Below are positions 1 through 11,170 of a stretch of 64,000 nucleotides of DNA, in pieces; position 1 is the first letter of the stretch; each line of letters opens with the position of its first letter. Source of the stretch: Chamaecyparis obtusa. Lineage: Eukaryota > Streptophyta > Pinopsida > Cupressales > Cupressaceae. Under the pieces are notes generated by a model. That model did not search any database. It saw nothing but the letters and a program-made list of their open reading frames with translations, and was not told the DNA's origin. The position numbers were made by a program, and so were the translations under genes. The stretch spans positions 124,001-188,000 of the forward strand of contig BSBK01006433.1 in the NCBI GenBank assembly GCA_027943335.1, written 5' to 3'.

Positions 1-1
1 G

Positions 2-1203
2 AAACTATTTGTCAAGACATTAGAAGATAATGCAAGAGAGGCATATGAATCATTACCTAAATAAAGTATTTCATCTTGGAAAGAATTTGAACGATGGTTT
101 CTATATGAATTCCATTATGCAAGTGAAGGAAATAAAATGTGTTATGAACAGGAAGAGTATCAACAACACATATGGGAAGAAAAGCCTTGTATGTCTCCCT
201 TGGATGAATTTGTAAATATTGAAAGACAAGAAGGTGATAGATGCAGTGTGAAATCTACAGGAGTGCAAAGCTCTAATGAAGTTCTAGATCCAAATGAAGA
301 AAATAATAAATCCAACCATGGACTTGTATCTCAAATAATCAAACATGTATTGTGTAATTATATAATAAAGGACAACATTAGAGAAAAGAACACAATAAAT
401 CTAGTAATTGATTTATGTGTGGCTGACTCTTGTGACAATAGGACCTATGAAATAGAAGTTGATAATATAAATAAAATGAATGAGGAAGAAGATTTTCTCA
501 GTACAGAACAAATTTCAAATTTGTTGGATAAGGAATATCAAAGGCATATACACAAAAATAACTCAAAATTTTTTCCAATTCACAAGGCTAAAAAAATTGA
601 TGAAACACTAGAAGATAAACCTGATGAGAGAGGCACCTATCTTGTTGATGAAGTATATGATTCTAAAAGGGATGAATTTAGTAAAGAGGAAGAAGAAGAT
701 GTGTCTAAATTCTCTATGTTCCTAAATCCATTGTTTGAAGAGGAAGAAGATGAATATATATATCTGAGTTCTCTATGTTATCGAATCCATTGTTTGAAGA
801 GGATCCTTTATGCAATGGAATCCATCAGCATCATAATAAAGGTAACAATCCTAATTTTAAATTTGATGAAACACATGAAGTGAATTCAGAGGGTGAGATA
901 TCTTTTAGTTCATCCTTTGAGCTAGAGGTACACCAAATATGTGAAGAAGTGTCTCCTCAACATGAACCATCTTTAAAACCATTATATGAACAAGTATTGC
1001 ACCATAGGCCTAAAGAAAAGATTGCATTAGACAAACATAATCTGCATTCTAAATATGGAGACATAGAAAATTGTATACAAAAGGACAGTCACACAAAGAA
1101 GATTTATTCTAATTCTTATATGACTAGTCACATGCAAAACCAAAGGGAGCTTCCATTTGGAAAAGACCAAAGTGCATCTGATGATTTCTCAAAGGAAAAA
1201 TAA
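2..1203 (+). pseudogene. Ty3-type gag remnant with long acidic tail
   Basis: The window opens inside a gag reading frame. Residues 3-43 of the frame show the capsid pattern FVKTLEDNAREAYESLPK, then SISSWKEFERWF, typical of plant Ty3 gag. A TAA after LPK (59-61) breaks the frame. The same frame runs on to 883 as a highly acidic, Asp/Glu/Asn-rich tail with no zinc knuckle, protease or RT. A 59-bp direct duplication (711-769 with 770 onward, both encoding an S-M-x-x-N-P-L-F-E-E motif) throws the reading into another frame, which stays open from 775 to 1203. The architecture (capsid fused to acidic tail, no pol) matches the element at 13798-21259. The 5' end lies outside the window. Capsid homology is seen directly. 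The role of the acidic tail is unknown. Confidence 0.7.
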
Positions 1204-1491
1204 AAAGAGAATACCAAAAAATTCATTGATAAAGAAACAAGTATTGTTCACAAAAATGATGACATCGTATTCAAGAAATCCAAAGTGTTACATGATCAGA
1301 ATCAAGTGTTTGATAGGGGAAAATGTTGATTTCATGTTTTGGTGCCCTAGGGCCACCGAATGAGATTTGATTTCAATATTGAAATATGTAGTGACTCTAT
1401 AGCCTAATGGACTTCACACTTGGTCTACTTCTTCCAGAGATAGCTAGAATCTCGCTATGCTCACATGTAGCATATGTCCCTAGAAAGAGCC
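1204..1491 (+). other. 3' untranslated part of the Ty3-type element
   Basis: No reading frame of note continues past 1203, apart from a short open stretch to 1363. The segment ends in a weakly purine-rich run (AGAAAGAGCC) immediately before the probable LTR start at 1492, where a polypurine tract would be expected. Confidence 0.4.
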
Positions 1492-2088
1492 TGTTGGAGC
1501 TCTAAATTTTGGGCAAAATTTAGAGTCCTATATAGTGATAAAACCCTAAAAAATGGCCTCTTAAACTCCATCCCCAATAATTAATGATGGAGTACATGAA
1601 ATGGGATGAAAACATAACATTAATTTTCAATTCAAAGTTGAGAGATTAAGAAAGGAAGCTCTATGATAGGAACAATCAAAATTATGTGATCAAAGCCTTT
1701 AGAAAATGCTGGAATTTTGACCTACTGCAAGATGATGCCGACACAGGCTAAAGATGGTTGAATTTTAAAAATCTAAAAAAGACCCAGTTCAGGAAATCAA
1801 ATTTTCTATTTCCAAACAAATCTTAGCTTTCCATGAGGTGTTTTTCTTTTTTGACCAGACCCAAATCCGAAAGTTAGGTAGTTATTTTTTAGTTAGTTTA
1901 TTATTTTTTCAAAATAATTTTTAATAAGGGTGTGTCTTTTCACCCCAAAGAGGTGTGAAAGCCACTCAAACATGTATCTATAAATAATGTAAAATGAAAA
2001 TATATGAGACAATACAAGATATATTTTCATAGAATAGAACTTCATAAACAACTGCAACTATGAACTCTTATGTACCAATTTTTCAACA
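1492..2088 (+). repeat. Probable 3' LTR of the first element
   Basis: The segment starts TGTTGG and plausibly ends TTCAACA, the TG...CA termini used by the other LTRs here. A TATA-like TATAAATA lies near 1980. An 11-bp stem with a GGGC loop (1500-1525) sits just inside the left end. No second LTR is visible, because the 5' half of the element is off the window, so the right boundary is inferred. Confidence 0.45.
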
Positions 2089-2647
2089 TCAATAACGATA
2101 AGTGTTCTTCTTTTTATTTGTGGTTATAAGTTATATGTTTTCAATTAGTCTTTCGGATATTATATTAAATAGAGTGTTTCACTATGTTGAATTCCCTGAG
2201 TATCATAATTCAAAAGTAATATATACAACTCAAATATCCATTGTATGGTCTATGAACCTACCATTATTCTTATCGGTCTCTTAATTTGAGTTAAAATCAA
2301 TAGGATTAGTTGTGTAAATTTATTTGAACTATGAATCAAGCAGAAGCCTATGAAACGATAGTCTTGTCTTATTAAAGCAAGTTTTTAAAACCATCTGTGA
2401 TCATACATAGGATTGAAATTTTTTTGACTCTATAGCCCAAGTATTTAGAAGGCACTGATCTAATCATTATTTGGAAAGTGTCATTTGGTTCATACTTTGT
2501 AGTTTATAGATCATTAAATCATTATTTCAAAAGAATTAGTTTTAATTCTTTAGTATAATCCATTTAGTGAAGTATTATAGAATAGAGATTTTTAGGGGAT
2601 TAGTTTCTTTCCTCAAAGGATCATTCACCACCTTTAGAGGAGCTTTG
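2089..2647. other. AT-rich spacer
   Basis: I see no convincing coding potential or repeat structure. Bases 2643-2647 (CTTTG) are the left target-site duplication of the next element. Confidence 0.6.
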
Positions 2648-2714
2648 TGTTGGCATTAAGCAGGATTGCCACTAGTGACAACACTTATTTGCATTCTGAG
2701 TGTAAACTGAGTAG

Positions 2715-2828
2715 AACAGTGCAAACCGAGCAGAACAGTACAAACCGAGCAGAACAGTGCAAACCAAGCAGAACAGTGCAAATCGAGCAGGACAGTGCAA
2801 ACCGAGTAGGATAGTATAAACTGAGTGA
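2715..2828 (+). repeat. 19-bp tandem array, 6 units, in the 5' LTR
   Basis: Six contiguous units of a 19-bp motif (consensus AACAGTGCAAACCGAGCAG) with mostly C/T and G/A variation. The array lies well upstream of the TATA box, where LTR enhancers commonly sit. Minus-strand reading frames through it are artefacts of a period whose triple (57 bp) is divisible by three. Confidence 0.9.
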
Positions 2829-3074
2829 CATTATGTGTACCGAGTCACCAGTATTTACCGAGTTCAAAACCTACCAAGTGGTTAGTATGAACCGTGCCTT
2901 CACTTCTACTGAGTGCATGACGATGCCGAGTAATGCGGTGGATGCCGAGTATCAGAAAGTCACCGAGTAAGTTTGCAGGAACTGTGTAACCATACTCGGG
3001 CTGACTTAGTAGCACTTATGTTTATTTGTCAAGCTAACTTTATAATTGTAATTGTAATTAATTGTTTAGACTTG

Positions 3075-3082
3075 TATATAAA
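3075..3082 (+). promoter_or_regulatory. LTR TATA box
   Basis: TATATAAA in the 5' LTR, conserved in the 3' LTR at 9198-9205. It probably drives element transcription and would place the start of R about 30 bp downstream. Confidence 0.55.
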
Positions 3083-3716
3083 AATGTTGTAAAAATACCA
3101 AGATGTAATTAGAAAAGAGTATGAATGTGAAAAAGAAAGAAAGGCAGAGATAAGAGAATTACAAAGGGCTATAGTAGTATAAGGAATAGAAAAGACAAAT
3201 TCATCACAGAAGGTGATCAGTACATCAGCAAATCTCATTCAGCAATCCAGTTCCAAAGCAAAAGATCTACTGTTTCATTCTAACAGGTGAATCAGTACTA
3301 AAATCCTTTAACTGGGTAGACTTAACAGTCTTTTGTAAAATCTCTTTACCGAGTGCATACTTCATTGTATGTTTGTAAATCCTCTAACAAGGTGGACCTA
3401 GCAGTCCTTATTGCTCCTAGCAGGGCAGATCATTAGAAGTGATCAATTGTAAGCCTTAACCGGCCAACTTTATACTACAGTACTAAAGTTTTGTGGGTTT
3501 CATCCCCACCCCAGTTTTACTTTCTTTTTGGAAGGTTTCTGGGTAACCAAATCTATGTGTCATTATTGTGAATGCTTTTAAGTTTCATACTTTCTATATA
3601 CAAAAGGATAAAGTGAATTATATGTTAATACATCTGTAATTGAAAGAAAATTTGGAGTTACTAATTCACCCCTCCCCTCTAAGTAACTTGGTTAATTCCT
3701 GAATATTTCCAACAAT

Positions 3717-3728
3717 TGGTATCAGAGC
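3717..3728 (+). other. Primer binding site, tRNA-Met type
   Basis: TGGTATCAGAGC begins 2 bases after the 5' LTR. It is the standard plant primer site complementary to the 3' end of initiator tRNA-Met. Confidence 0.92.
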
Positions 3729-3780
3729 AATATTGCTTCTCAAGATAAAGCTTAACTAGCTTGAGAAAAGATCCAGGACA

Positions 3781-4974
3781 ATGGAGGTATTCAAACTGAA
3801 CAAGGTGATTGAAAATGAAAAGCTAGATCTGGAAATGGCCATAGCTAAACTTAAAGAAGCAAAAGAACATCTTTCCCAATCCCTAAGAAGAAGGAAGGAA
3901 CTTGCAAATCAAATGAATGATCAGAATTATATTGAAGAAAAGATTGAAGATTTTTTTCCCTCAGATAGCTCAGATGAAGCAAACAATGCTGTCAAAGAAC
4001 TCCTAGAAAAGAATGGGTCTCTGCAGGAAGAAGTGAGAAAATTAAAAAGAGAACAAGAGCTACACTCAACAAGATTTTGTGAGATCTTAGAACAAAGAAA
4101 CAAGTTGAAAGATGAATTAGATGGAAGGAACAATGAAGTCCAAAATAAAACCCTTCAGCTAGAAAACCTAATTGATCAAATCTCTCATACAAATGAGGAA
4201 ATTCTGACTCTAGGTTCAGAAATAGAAAGCACAAGAGAAGAATTAAGATCTGAAAAGGAAATCAATCAAAGATTGATGGATGACCTAAACATCGAAAAAA
4301 AAATCAATGAAAGAATGCTGAAAAACCAAGAAGACCTAGATCAGTTGTATAATCAAAATCTTCATAGGCAAAAAGGAAAAGCAGGACTTGGATACAAAGT
4401 AGAAGGTGAATCTTCTAAGAAAGGTACTCAAAGAAATCAGAAACCTACTTGTAATCATTGTGCCAAAATAGGACATACTTCAAATATATGTTGGAGCAAT
4501 GAAAAAGTAGAATTCAATGGAAAATGCTACAACTGCAATCAGCACGGTCACAAAGAAAATGAATGCAGGGAAAAACCAAGATTCAAAGGTAATTGTCACA
4601 AATGCAACAAACAAGGTCACAAGGCATACGAGTGTAGATCCAAAACATTCAATCCAGTAGAACAAATTATGAAAGAAATGTTTGGATGGGATTACAACAC
4701 CTGGTGTAGATGTTAGTACTGTGGAGAATATGGACACATTGGCATGAACTACATAAAACATCATCTAAGGAAAAGAGATACTACCGTAAGATGCTTCAAA
4801 TGCACTAAACTCAGTCACATAGCCAGAAATTGCATGAATGCTAGCGAAGTTGAAGATGGAAAGAAGAATGAAGCAACTAAGGTCAGGAAATAGGTGAGAC
4901 AACAGTGGGTTCCTAAATCTACTGAGCAAACCAGTCCAAGTAATGGAATGGGTGGCTCTACTGACTCAAACTAA
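3781..4974 (+). pseudogene. ORF1: coiled-coil plus zinc-knuckle nucleocapsid protein
   Basis: The frame has 397 codons from the ATG at 3781 and is open to a TAG at 4714, with another TAG at 4891 and the natural TAA at 4972. Residues 1 to about 200 are a charged heptad-rich coiled coil (Leu/Glu/Lys). Three intact CX2CX4HX4C zinc knuckles follow at about residues 224-237, 249-262 and 272-285. A fourth knuckle spans the first TAG and has lost its last Cys (Tyr). A fifth follows near 4797 and ends ARNC. The tail has the Q-W-V-P-K motif seen after the knuckles in plant Copia gag. The amino-terminal capsid domain of Copia gag is missing, so this looks like the nucleocapsid half of gag only. RNA binding is inferred from the knuckles. 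The stops fit C-to-T changes. Confidence 0.8.
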
Positions 4975-5347
4975 ATTTCCAAGAAAGCACTGGAACTGTA
5001 TTCTCATAGACCAATTTCAAGCAGTTCCAGAACTAAATTAAAAGAAAGATCTAAATCGGCATACCAAGATGCAATAAGATCATAGGAAGGTTGGTATCAA
5101 TTTTCACCGAGCAAGGTCGGTATCACTCTTTACCGAGCGAGGTCGGAGTAATATGAATTCTCAAGTTCACCAAGTTGTGAAGTCTTTACCGAGCAATTAA
5201 TTCATAGTGGGTGACAGTCTGTCAAAATTCATACCCTAATTCAAACTCATTCTTCACCGTGAACTTTAGCACTTTGAGAGCAAAAAATTTCAAGAGCAAT
5301 CAAGTGATTCAAATACTTTTGCGGAAAAGAATTTTTTGTGAGCTACC
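4975..5347 (+). other. Inter-ORF region with ACCGAG motifs
   Basis: About 370 bp with no long frame. ACCGAG recurs (near 5107, 5132 and 5188), the hexamer also repeated in the LTRs of this element. In an autonomous relative, pol would be expected at this point. Confidence 0.5.
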
Positions 5348-8300
5348 ATGGCATCATCCAGCACTTCAGTGAAGAAAGGATAAAAAATTTTAGTCCAAGG
5401 GGAATGGAGTGCACCAGATTTCAAACTCGTACCCACAATTGCAGCAGCCCTAGACCCGAATGGAGCGCAATCTCAGATTCCTCCTAAGGTACTACTTGTT
5501 AATGATATTTGCAATCATTTCAATTGTGCAATTCAATAAATGGGAAACCTAGAGCTAGATATTGTGCATGAGGAACTATGTGTGGATGGTATTCTAAAAC
5601 CAAAGCACAAACATCTGGAAGACAAGGGATTAGTTCACATTGCACATTTACCTCAAAACTTTTGGGAGAAATGGGTTAGATACATTCTCATCTGTGTACA
5701 TGATGGAAAGATTTGGCTTGAGCAACCCATAGAGATCACTAAGAAGATGATTCATCAAATCACCAGTCTTCCCATGTTGAACAAAGCTAAATCTACCAAA
5801 ATCCTAGGTTGGCTGAAACTGGAGAAGAAAACCCTAGCTGAGTGGGATGGTAGAGGCATGAAAGTAAGCAACATTACTGATGCTGAACTGAAGTTTGGAA
5901 CACACATCATTGCCAATAAGATATACAATTCAAGTCGATAGAATAGTGTATCCTATGAAGCCATAGACCTAGCATACAAAGTGGTCAAGAATAATCTATC
6001 ATTTGACCTTGTAGATTTATTGTTAAAACAGTTTAACAAGAACATGGAAAGCATTCAAACTTCCAAAAACAATCCATGTAAGTTTGGATCTTTACTGGTC
6101 TGTTTATTCTTCTATGTTTAGAATTTCTTCCCTTCCAAAGGAAAAGTAGTATGGAGAAAAGATGTGCCAGTTCTTTATGAGATAAATGAATATATTTCAG
6201 AAATGGGTGAAAATTTTGAGAGCATCATGGATAGTTATTTTGAGTCTTTCAAAGAGAAAATGAATGACAGATTCCAGATTCCATAGAAGTTGGTTGAGGA
6301 TTATAAGGATGACATTTGTTTCATGGTGGACTATGACAAAGTATACATTCAAGCAGCTAAATCGAGGATTGTACATGTTAAACCTCTTCCTTATGAGGTA
6401 AACATTGATGAGACAAAGAATATCATTGAAGCCCTTCTTAATCAGCCTGTTAATCCCAAAGCTCCATATTTTGGAACATATGAAGAAGCTAAAGTAAGAA
6501 TTGAATTAAGCATAAAGCTTCCATAGGTGGTAAATAAAGGAAAGAAGAGGATAGCCAAAATGCAAATGCTAACTGAGGACAAAGGAGAAGACACTGAAGA
6601 AGAAAAGGAAAAGGATGAGAAAATAAAGGAACCAGAACCTGCAAAGAAGAAAGGAAAGGTATTCATCACTAAGGCACCTAAGCCTCCCACTACTGTATTT
6701 ACAAGGAGAAGTGCAAGGGGTAAAGCAAACAAGGAAGACAAAGATATAATATTCAAAAGGCCTCCTCTAACACTTCAAGAGAAGATCAAACTTTTTAGAG
6801 AAGGATCAGGATCTGGAGTAAGTAATATAAATTTTTTTAAATATGAAACAAGAATGGAAACAGAACAAAAGGAGATTGAAGATGCTATTATTGAAAAGAT
6901 GGGACAGTGGAAATACTCTCCTGATGAAATAGCCCCACAAGTTCCAGCAGCTTTATTAGATCCAATAAAAATGAGATGGACCAATGTAAAGCAAACTGTA
7001 AAAGACATATTTGATCAAACCATGAGACAGTTAATGCCGAGCTTGAAAAATGATGAAATAAAGAAGGCATTGAAGGAGAATGAAAATAAGATGACACTGA
7101 AGTTCAATACTTGTTTGATTCTGATGAATAATATTGAATCGGTTGTGAAGGCTGCAAATGCCACATGGAAGAACATATACCATCTTCACCAACTGAGTAT
7201 TGAAATAGTTATAATAAAAGACATTGAAGATGACAGTGATGAACAAGAAGAAGCCACTGAGGTAGATGATACTGTGAGGATAGTGGTAGAAGTCATCGCA
7301 TCACTTCCTACCTCTCCAGTAAAATTTTCTACATCTAGCCCGAAGACACCTTCAAGCATGGTTGTGACAACTTCAACATTTGTCCAATCACCTATAGCAA
7401 CAACAGAAGCAACTACCATTTCTTCTACCGAGTTGCAGTCTCCTACTTCATCAAGTTTTCCAGCAGTAAGTATTCCAGTTTTTGATTCTACAAGTGTAAA
7501 TACTTTAAGTTCTCCAGTAGATAGTATACCAGTCTCTATAGCCAGTCCTACTATGTCTACTATCACTACTACTAAGGCATTAAGTATAGATAAGCCTAAG
7601 GCTCAACCAAGTATAAAATTTTTGGGCAATAATATAGTAGAGGATATAGACCTAGATAAAGAAATAGAGATTCCAACATTGGATTTTGCAAATCTATCAG
7701 CGGATCAAATGCAAAATATAGGTGAAATCCTCCAAAGGAAAGTGAAGCAAAAGAAACTTAAAGAGGAGAGAGACAAGGAATATCAAATCATTAAAGATGC
7801 TAAGGACATTTTGTCTGAAGCATTAGGTATTAAAGTAGACTCCTCTCAACATGTTTTGTTACAATTAGTAGAAGTAGTAAATAAATACAATGAGGATTCA
7901 TCTAGGATAGAAAAGTTAGTTGAAAAAGCTGAGAAGAGATTCAACAATAAAGTGCTTGAGCACATTGCTCAGCACATAGCTATTAATCAAGTGGAATTGT
8001 CTTCAGTTTTGTCAAACATTGAATCTTCCTATTCGAATGTTACCTCTCTTTTGGCTAGACTGTGGAATGTTGCCGAGTTCACAAAGGATGTCAAGGATAA
8101 AATGAATAATATTGATGAGGATTTGAAGATTAGCATACAGAAGCTGCAACTTGAACCAAGTTCAAACTCTGCTCATCACATGAAAATCTCATACCTATCA
8201 AATACGCAGTCAGAACTATTGAAAGAAGACACAAGGATCTGGTCCACACTGGTAGACATTCAGAACATGATCCTTCCCATCATGAATACAATGTATAAGC

Positions 8301-8491
8301 ACATTGAACATTACAAAACATTGATTCATGACAATCAGTTCTCAATAGCAGATCACATGATTGAACTCTCTGCAGAAATCCAAATTGCAATCCAAACATG
8401 CAAGATTCTGCAAGAAAATTGGGACAAAACCCTGGCACTGATATTGAAGGTACATTCTATTTTTCTATCAAATTATGGATTCTCTCTATAA
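5348..8491 (+). pseudogene. ORF2: long protein of unknown function, possibly envelope-like
   Basis: One frame of 1,047 codons runs from the ATG at 5348 to the TAA at 8489-8491. It has six stops, at 5381, 5537, 5939, 6119, 6284 and 6524, and no frameshift. Beyond 6524 it stays open for 654 codons. The amino third is globular (Trp-containing, e.g. NFWEKWVRYIL). From about 6530 there is a Lys/Glu-rich block with a TRRSARGKANK basic patch, then a Ser/Thr/Pro-rich low-complexity stretch (about 7280-7610). A long predicted coiled coil follows to the end. I see no pol motif, signal peptide or clear membrane span. Its place just before the repeated PPTs matches the envelope-like ORF of SIRE-type Copia elements. 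That is positional inference, because I do not recognise the family. Confidence 0.72.
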
Positions 8492-8524
8492 ATCACTTGT
8501 ATATACACCTTTGGCATTATCACC

Positions 8525-8537
8525 AAAAAGGGGGAGA
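8525..8537 (+). other. Polypurine tract copy 1
   Basis: AAAAAGGGGGAGA followed by a short tandem duplication of GATATGTATAGAAGA. It is the first of three PPT-like tracts between ORF2 and the 3' LTR. Confidence 0.65.
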
Positions 8538-8582
8538 TATGTATAGAAGAAGATATGTATAGAAGAAAAAGTTAGCACATTG

Positions 8583-8594
8583 AAAGGGGGAGAT
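8583..8594 (+). other. Polypurine tract copy 2
   Basis: AAAGGGGGAGAT, the second tract, about 60 bp after the first. Confidence 0.65.
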
Positions 8595-8701
8595 AATTTA
8601 TAAAGCCCTATGACAAAGACAAATTTTGAAAAATCAAAATAAATCTCAGCATGGTTCATGTATATAAGTTTTGGGCAATAAGTTTTTTTGTCACTAATGC
8701 C

Positions 8702-8711
8702 AAAGGGGGAG
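8702..8711 (+). other. Polypurine tract adjoining the 3' LTR
   Basis: AAAGGGGGAG lies 2 bases before the LTR start and is the tract expected to prime plus-strand DNA synthesis. Confidence 0.85.
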
Positions 8712-8713
8712 TT

Positions 8714-9838
8714 TGTTGGCATTAAGCAGGATTGCCACTAGTGACAACACTTATTTGCATTCTGAGTGTAAACTGAGTAGAACAGTGCAAACCGAGCAGA
8801 ATAGTGCAAACCGAGTAGAACAGTGCAAACCGAGCAGAACAGTGCAAACCGAGCAGAATAGTGCAAACCTAGCAGAATAGTGCAAACCAAGCAAAACAGT
8901 GCAAACTGAGTAGGACAGTGCAAACCAAGCAGGACAGTATAAACCGAGTGACATTATGTCTACCGAGTCACCAGTATTTACCCAGTTCAAAACCTACCGA
9001 GTGGTTAGTATGAACCATGCCTTCACTTCTACCGAGTGCATGACGATGCCAAGTAATGCAGTGGACGCCGAGTATCAGAAAGTCACCGAGTAAGTTTGCA
9101 GGAACCGTGTAACCATACTTGGGCCGACTTAGTAGCACTTATGTTTATTTGTCAAGCTGATTTTGTAATTTTAATTGTAATTAATTGTTTAGACTTGTAT
9201 ATAAACAATGTTGTAAAAATACCAAGATGTAATTAGAAAAGAGTATGAATGTGAAAAAGAAAGAAAGGTAGAGATAAGAGAATTACAAAGGGCTACAGCA
9301 GTATAAGGAACAGCAAAGACAAATTCATCACAAAAGGTGATCAGTACATCAGTGAATCTCATTCAGCAATCCAGTTGCAAAGCAAGAGATCTACTATTTC
9401 ATTCTAACAGGTGAATAAGTACTAAAATCCTTTAACTGGGTAGACTTAACAGTCTTTTGTAAAATCTCTTTACCGAGTGCATACTTCATTGTATGTTTGT
9501 AAATCCTCTAACAAGGTGGACCTAGCAGTCCTTATTGCTCCTAGCAGGGTAGATCATCAGAAGTGATCAATTGTAAACCTTAACCAGCCAACTTTATACT
9601 GCAGTACTAAAGCTTTGTGGGTTTCATCCCCACCCTAGTTTTACTTTCTTTTTGGAAGGTTTCTGGGTAACCAAATCTATGTATCATTGTTGTGAATGCT
9701 TTTAAGTTTCATGCTTTCTATATGCAAAAGGATAAAGTGAATTATATGTTAATACATCTGTAATTGAAAGAAAATTTGGAGTTACTGATTCACCCCTCCC
9801 CTCTCAGTAACTTGGTTAATTCTTGAATATTTCCAACA
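8714..9838 (+). repeat. 3' LTR of the Copia-like element
   Basis: 1,125 bp, 58 bp longer than the 5' LTR. Three extra 19-bp units account for 57 bp and one base in the TATAAA(C) region accounts for the last. Other differences seen are mostly C/T or G/A. Confidence 0.93.
8781..8951 (+). repeat. 19-bp tandem array, 9 units, in the 3' LTR
   Basis: Nine units of the motif that is present six times in the 5' LTR. The copy-number change explains almost all of the LTR length difference. Confidence 0.9.
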
Positions 9839-9984
9839 CTTTGTTTGTTTATGTACATAGTTGTGTGACATACATAATTAAATAGTTGAAAGTGAAATTA
9901 GGCCTCCCAGCCTTGGCTTGAGTAAGTCAAAATTGCAGAGGTATCAATTTGTACCTATTAGTTGGCCAAATCCAAACCATCATT

Positions 9985-11170
9985 TTTGGTCACCAATAGG
10001 TCCCATAGTGACCATCAAGTTCTACTAGACCCCAAAGAGGGAAGGGATAGACCATTGAGAGTCTAAATAATTTTTGAACACTCATCGGATAATTTAGTGA
10101 ATTTGTGAACCACTAAGGGGACTAACCCGATAGAGACTAACTAGAGGATACTCAATTGGGAATATGTTGCTGAATACTAGTAGTTGTCATGCTCATAAAA
10201 ATGTAGAGAATGGAATTTTCCACCATATAGATTGATGAAACCCCAAAGAGATAATTGATCCTTGCGACACCTCATTAAACTAGTGCTCTAGTGAGCTAGG
10301 GAAATAAAGGAGACTAATTAAATATATTAAAATTAAAACATAAGTAAATAAAAGATAAAATAAATAAATAAAAATAACTCTAAGATATGAATAGATGAAA
10401 ATATTTATGCTATAAAAAATAGAAGTGAAAATAATCAAGCCTAACTTGTGGGCTCTATTAGCTCACTATCCTTAATACTTGTGTTAGTCTAGGACTACAA
10501 CATGGATGCAAGATGTCAGTGTAGTGGTTGATAACCCTATATAAATATGGTATATATATTCATAATTGAAATATACAATTTTATAGTCTTAAAAAGTTAG
10601 CACCCATAGTTGTCTATAGGACCTATTAGCCCTATGTTTATGATCTTGTGAGCAAAATAACTATTAGGCTTGATGCCTACGACCTAGTTCGTATTTTTCT
10701 GAACTTAATTCTCCCCAAGACCCCATTGAAATTTTGGCCTCATCTTCCTAGGAAACATTTCCAATGGTTATCTATCCCTAGGGTTTTGGGCCTATATTTC
10801 ACCTAGAGCCCTATATCGGGGTCTTCTTCTAAGGTTTTCAATTCTGGTAAGCTTGGATCAACATTGAATCCTGAAATTATCAATTTAATATAAACAAATA
10901 TCCTCCCCCTTTATTGTACATAAGTTTATCATATGTAAGTTATTATTGTCAAGTGAAAATTACCTATAAAGTGATTGCAAGAATCCAAGTTAAGAAATTA
11001 AGGATTTGGGATTCAAGATTTGAATGTGAGAATCCAATTCAAGATCTCCAATTCTCCATTTATTTGAAAGATACATCCAATCAAAGATAATATTCTCCCA
11101 TTGATGAAATTTTATGTCCCATGATGACCAAGATAATATTTCTTTAAATGACCTTTGTTTATTTGTTGGC
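9985..11170 (+). repeat. Dispersed repeat R1, copy a
   Basis: It shares long, clearly homologous stretches with 33357-34760. Examples are the ACCACTAAGGGGACTAACCC block, the GCGACACCTCA block and the block around 10440-10620. The order of the first two blocks differs between copies, so one copy is rearranged. The content looks like non-coding LTR-type sequence, but I could not define ends. Confidence 0.6.

Larger units (their letters stand above)
2648..3714 (+). repeat. 5' LTR of the Copia-like element
   Basis: 1,067 bp, TG...CA. It contains a 19-bp tandem array, further scattered ACCGAG hexamers, a TATA box at 3075 and a conserved 3' end rich in CCCCTCCCC. It differs from the 3' LTR mainly by array copy number and by transitions. 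Confidence 0.93.
2648..9838 (+). mobile_element. Full-length pol-less Copia/SIRE-like LTR retrotransposon
   Basis: Two directly repeated LTRs (2648-3714, 8714-9838) both begin TGTTGG and end CCAACA, and the whole is flanked by a perfect 5-bp duplication CTTTG (2643-2647, 9839-9843). Inside are a tRNA-Met primer site, a Copia-like nucleocapsid ORF, a long second ORF of unknown function and three AAAGGGGGAG polypurine tracts. No protease, integrase, RT or RNase H is present between 3715 and 8713, so it could only have moved in trans. The organisation resembles a SIRE/Maximus-type Copia element (gag, then an envelope-like extra ORF, then repeated PPTs) with pol removed. The boundaries are seen in the sequence. 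The lineage assignment is inference. Confidence 0.93.

Noticed and set aside
2685..2867. Cys/Leu-rich minus-strand frames in the 19-bp arrays (also 8738-8990)
   Set aside because: They arise from the array period (three units make 57 bp, in frame) and lie inside LTRs. Repetitive translation is an artefact.
6078..6121. Possible 44-bp intron in ORF2 (GTAAGT ... TTTAG) that would remove one stop
   Set aside because: 44 bp is too short for a typical plant intron and not divisible by three. Reading straight through keeps the downstream frame, so the TAG is more simply a point mutation.
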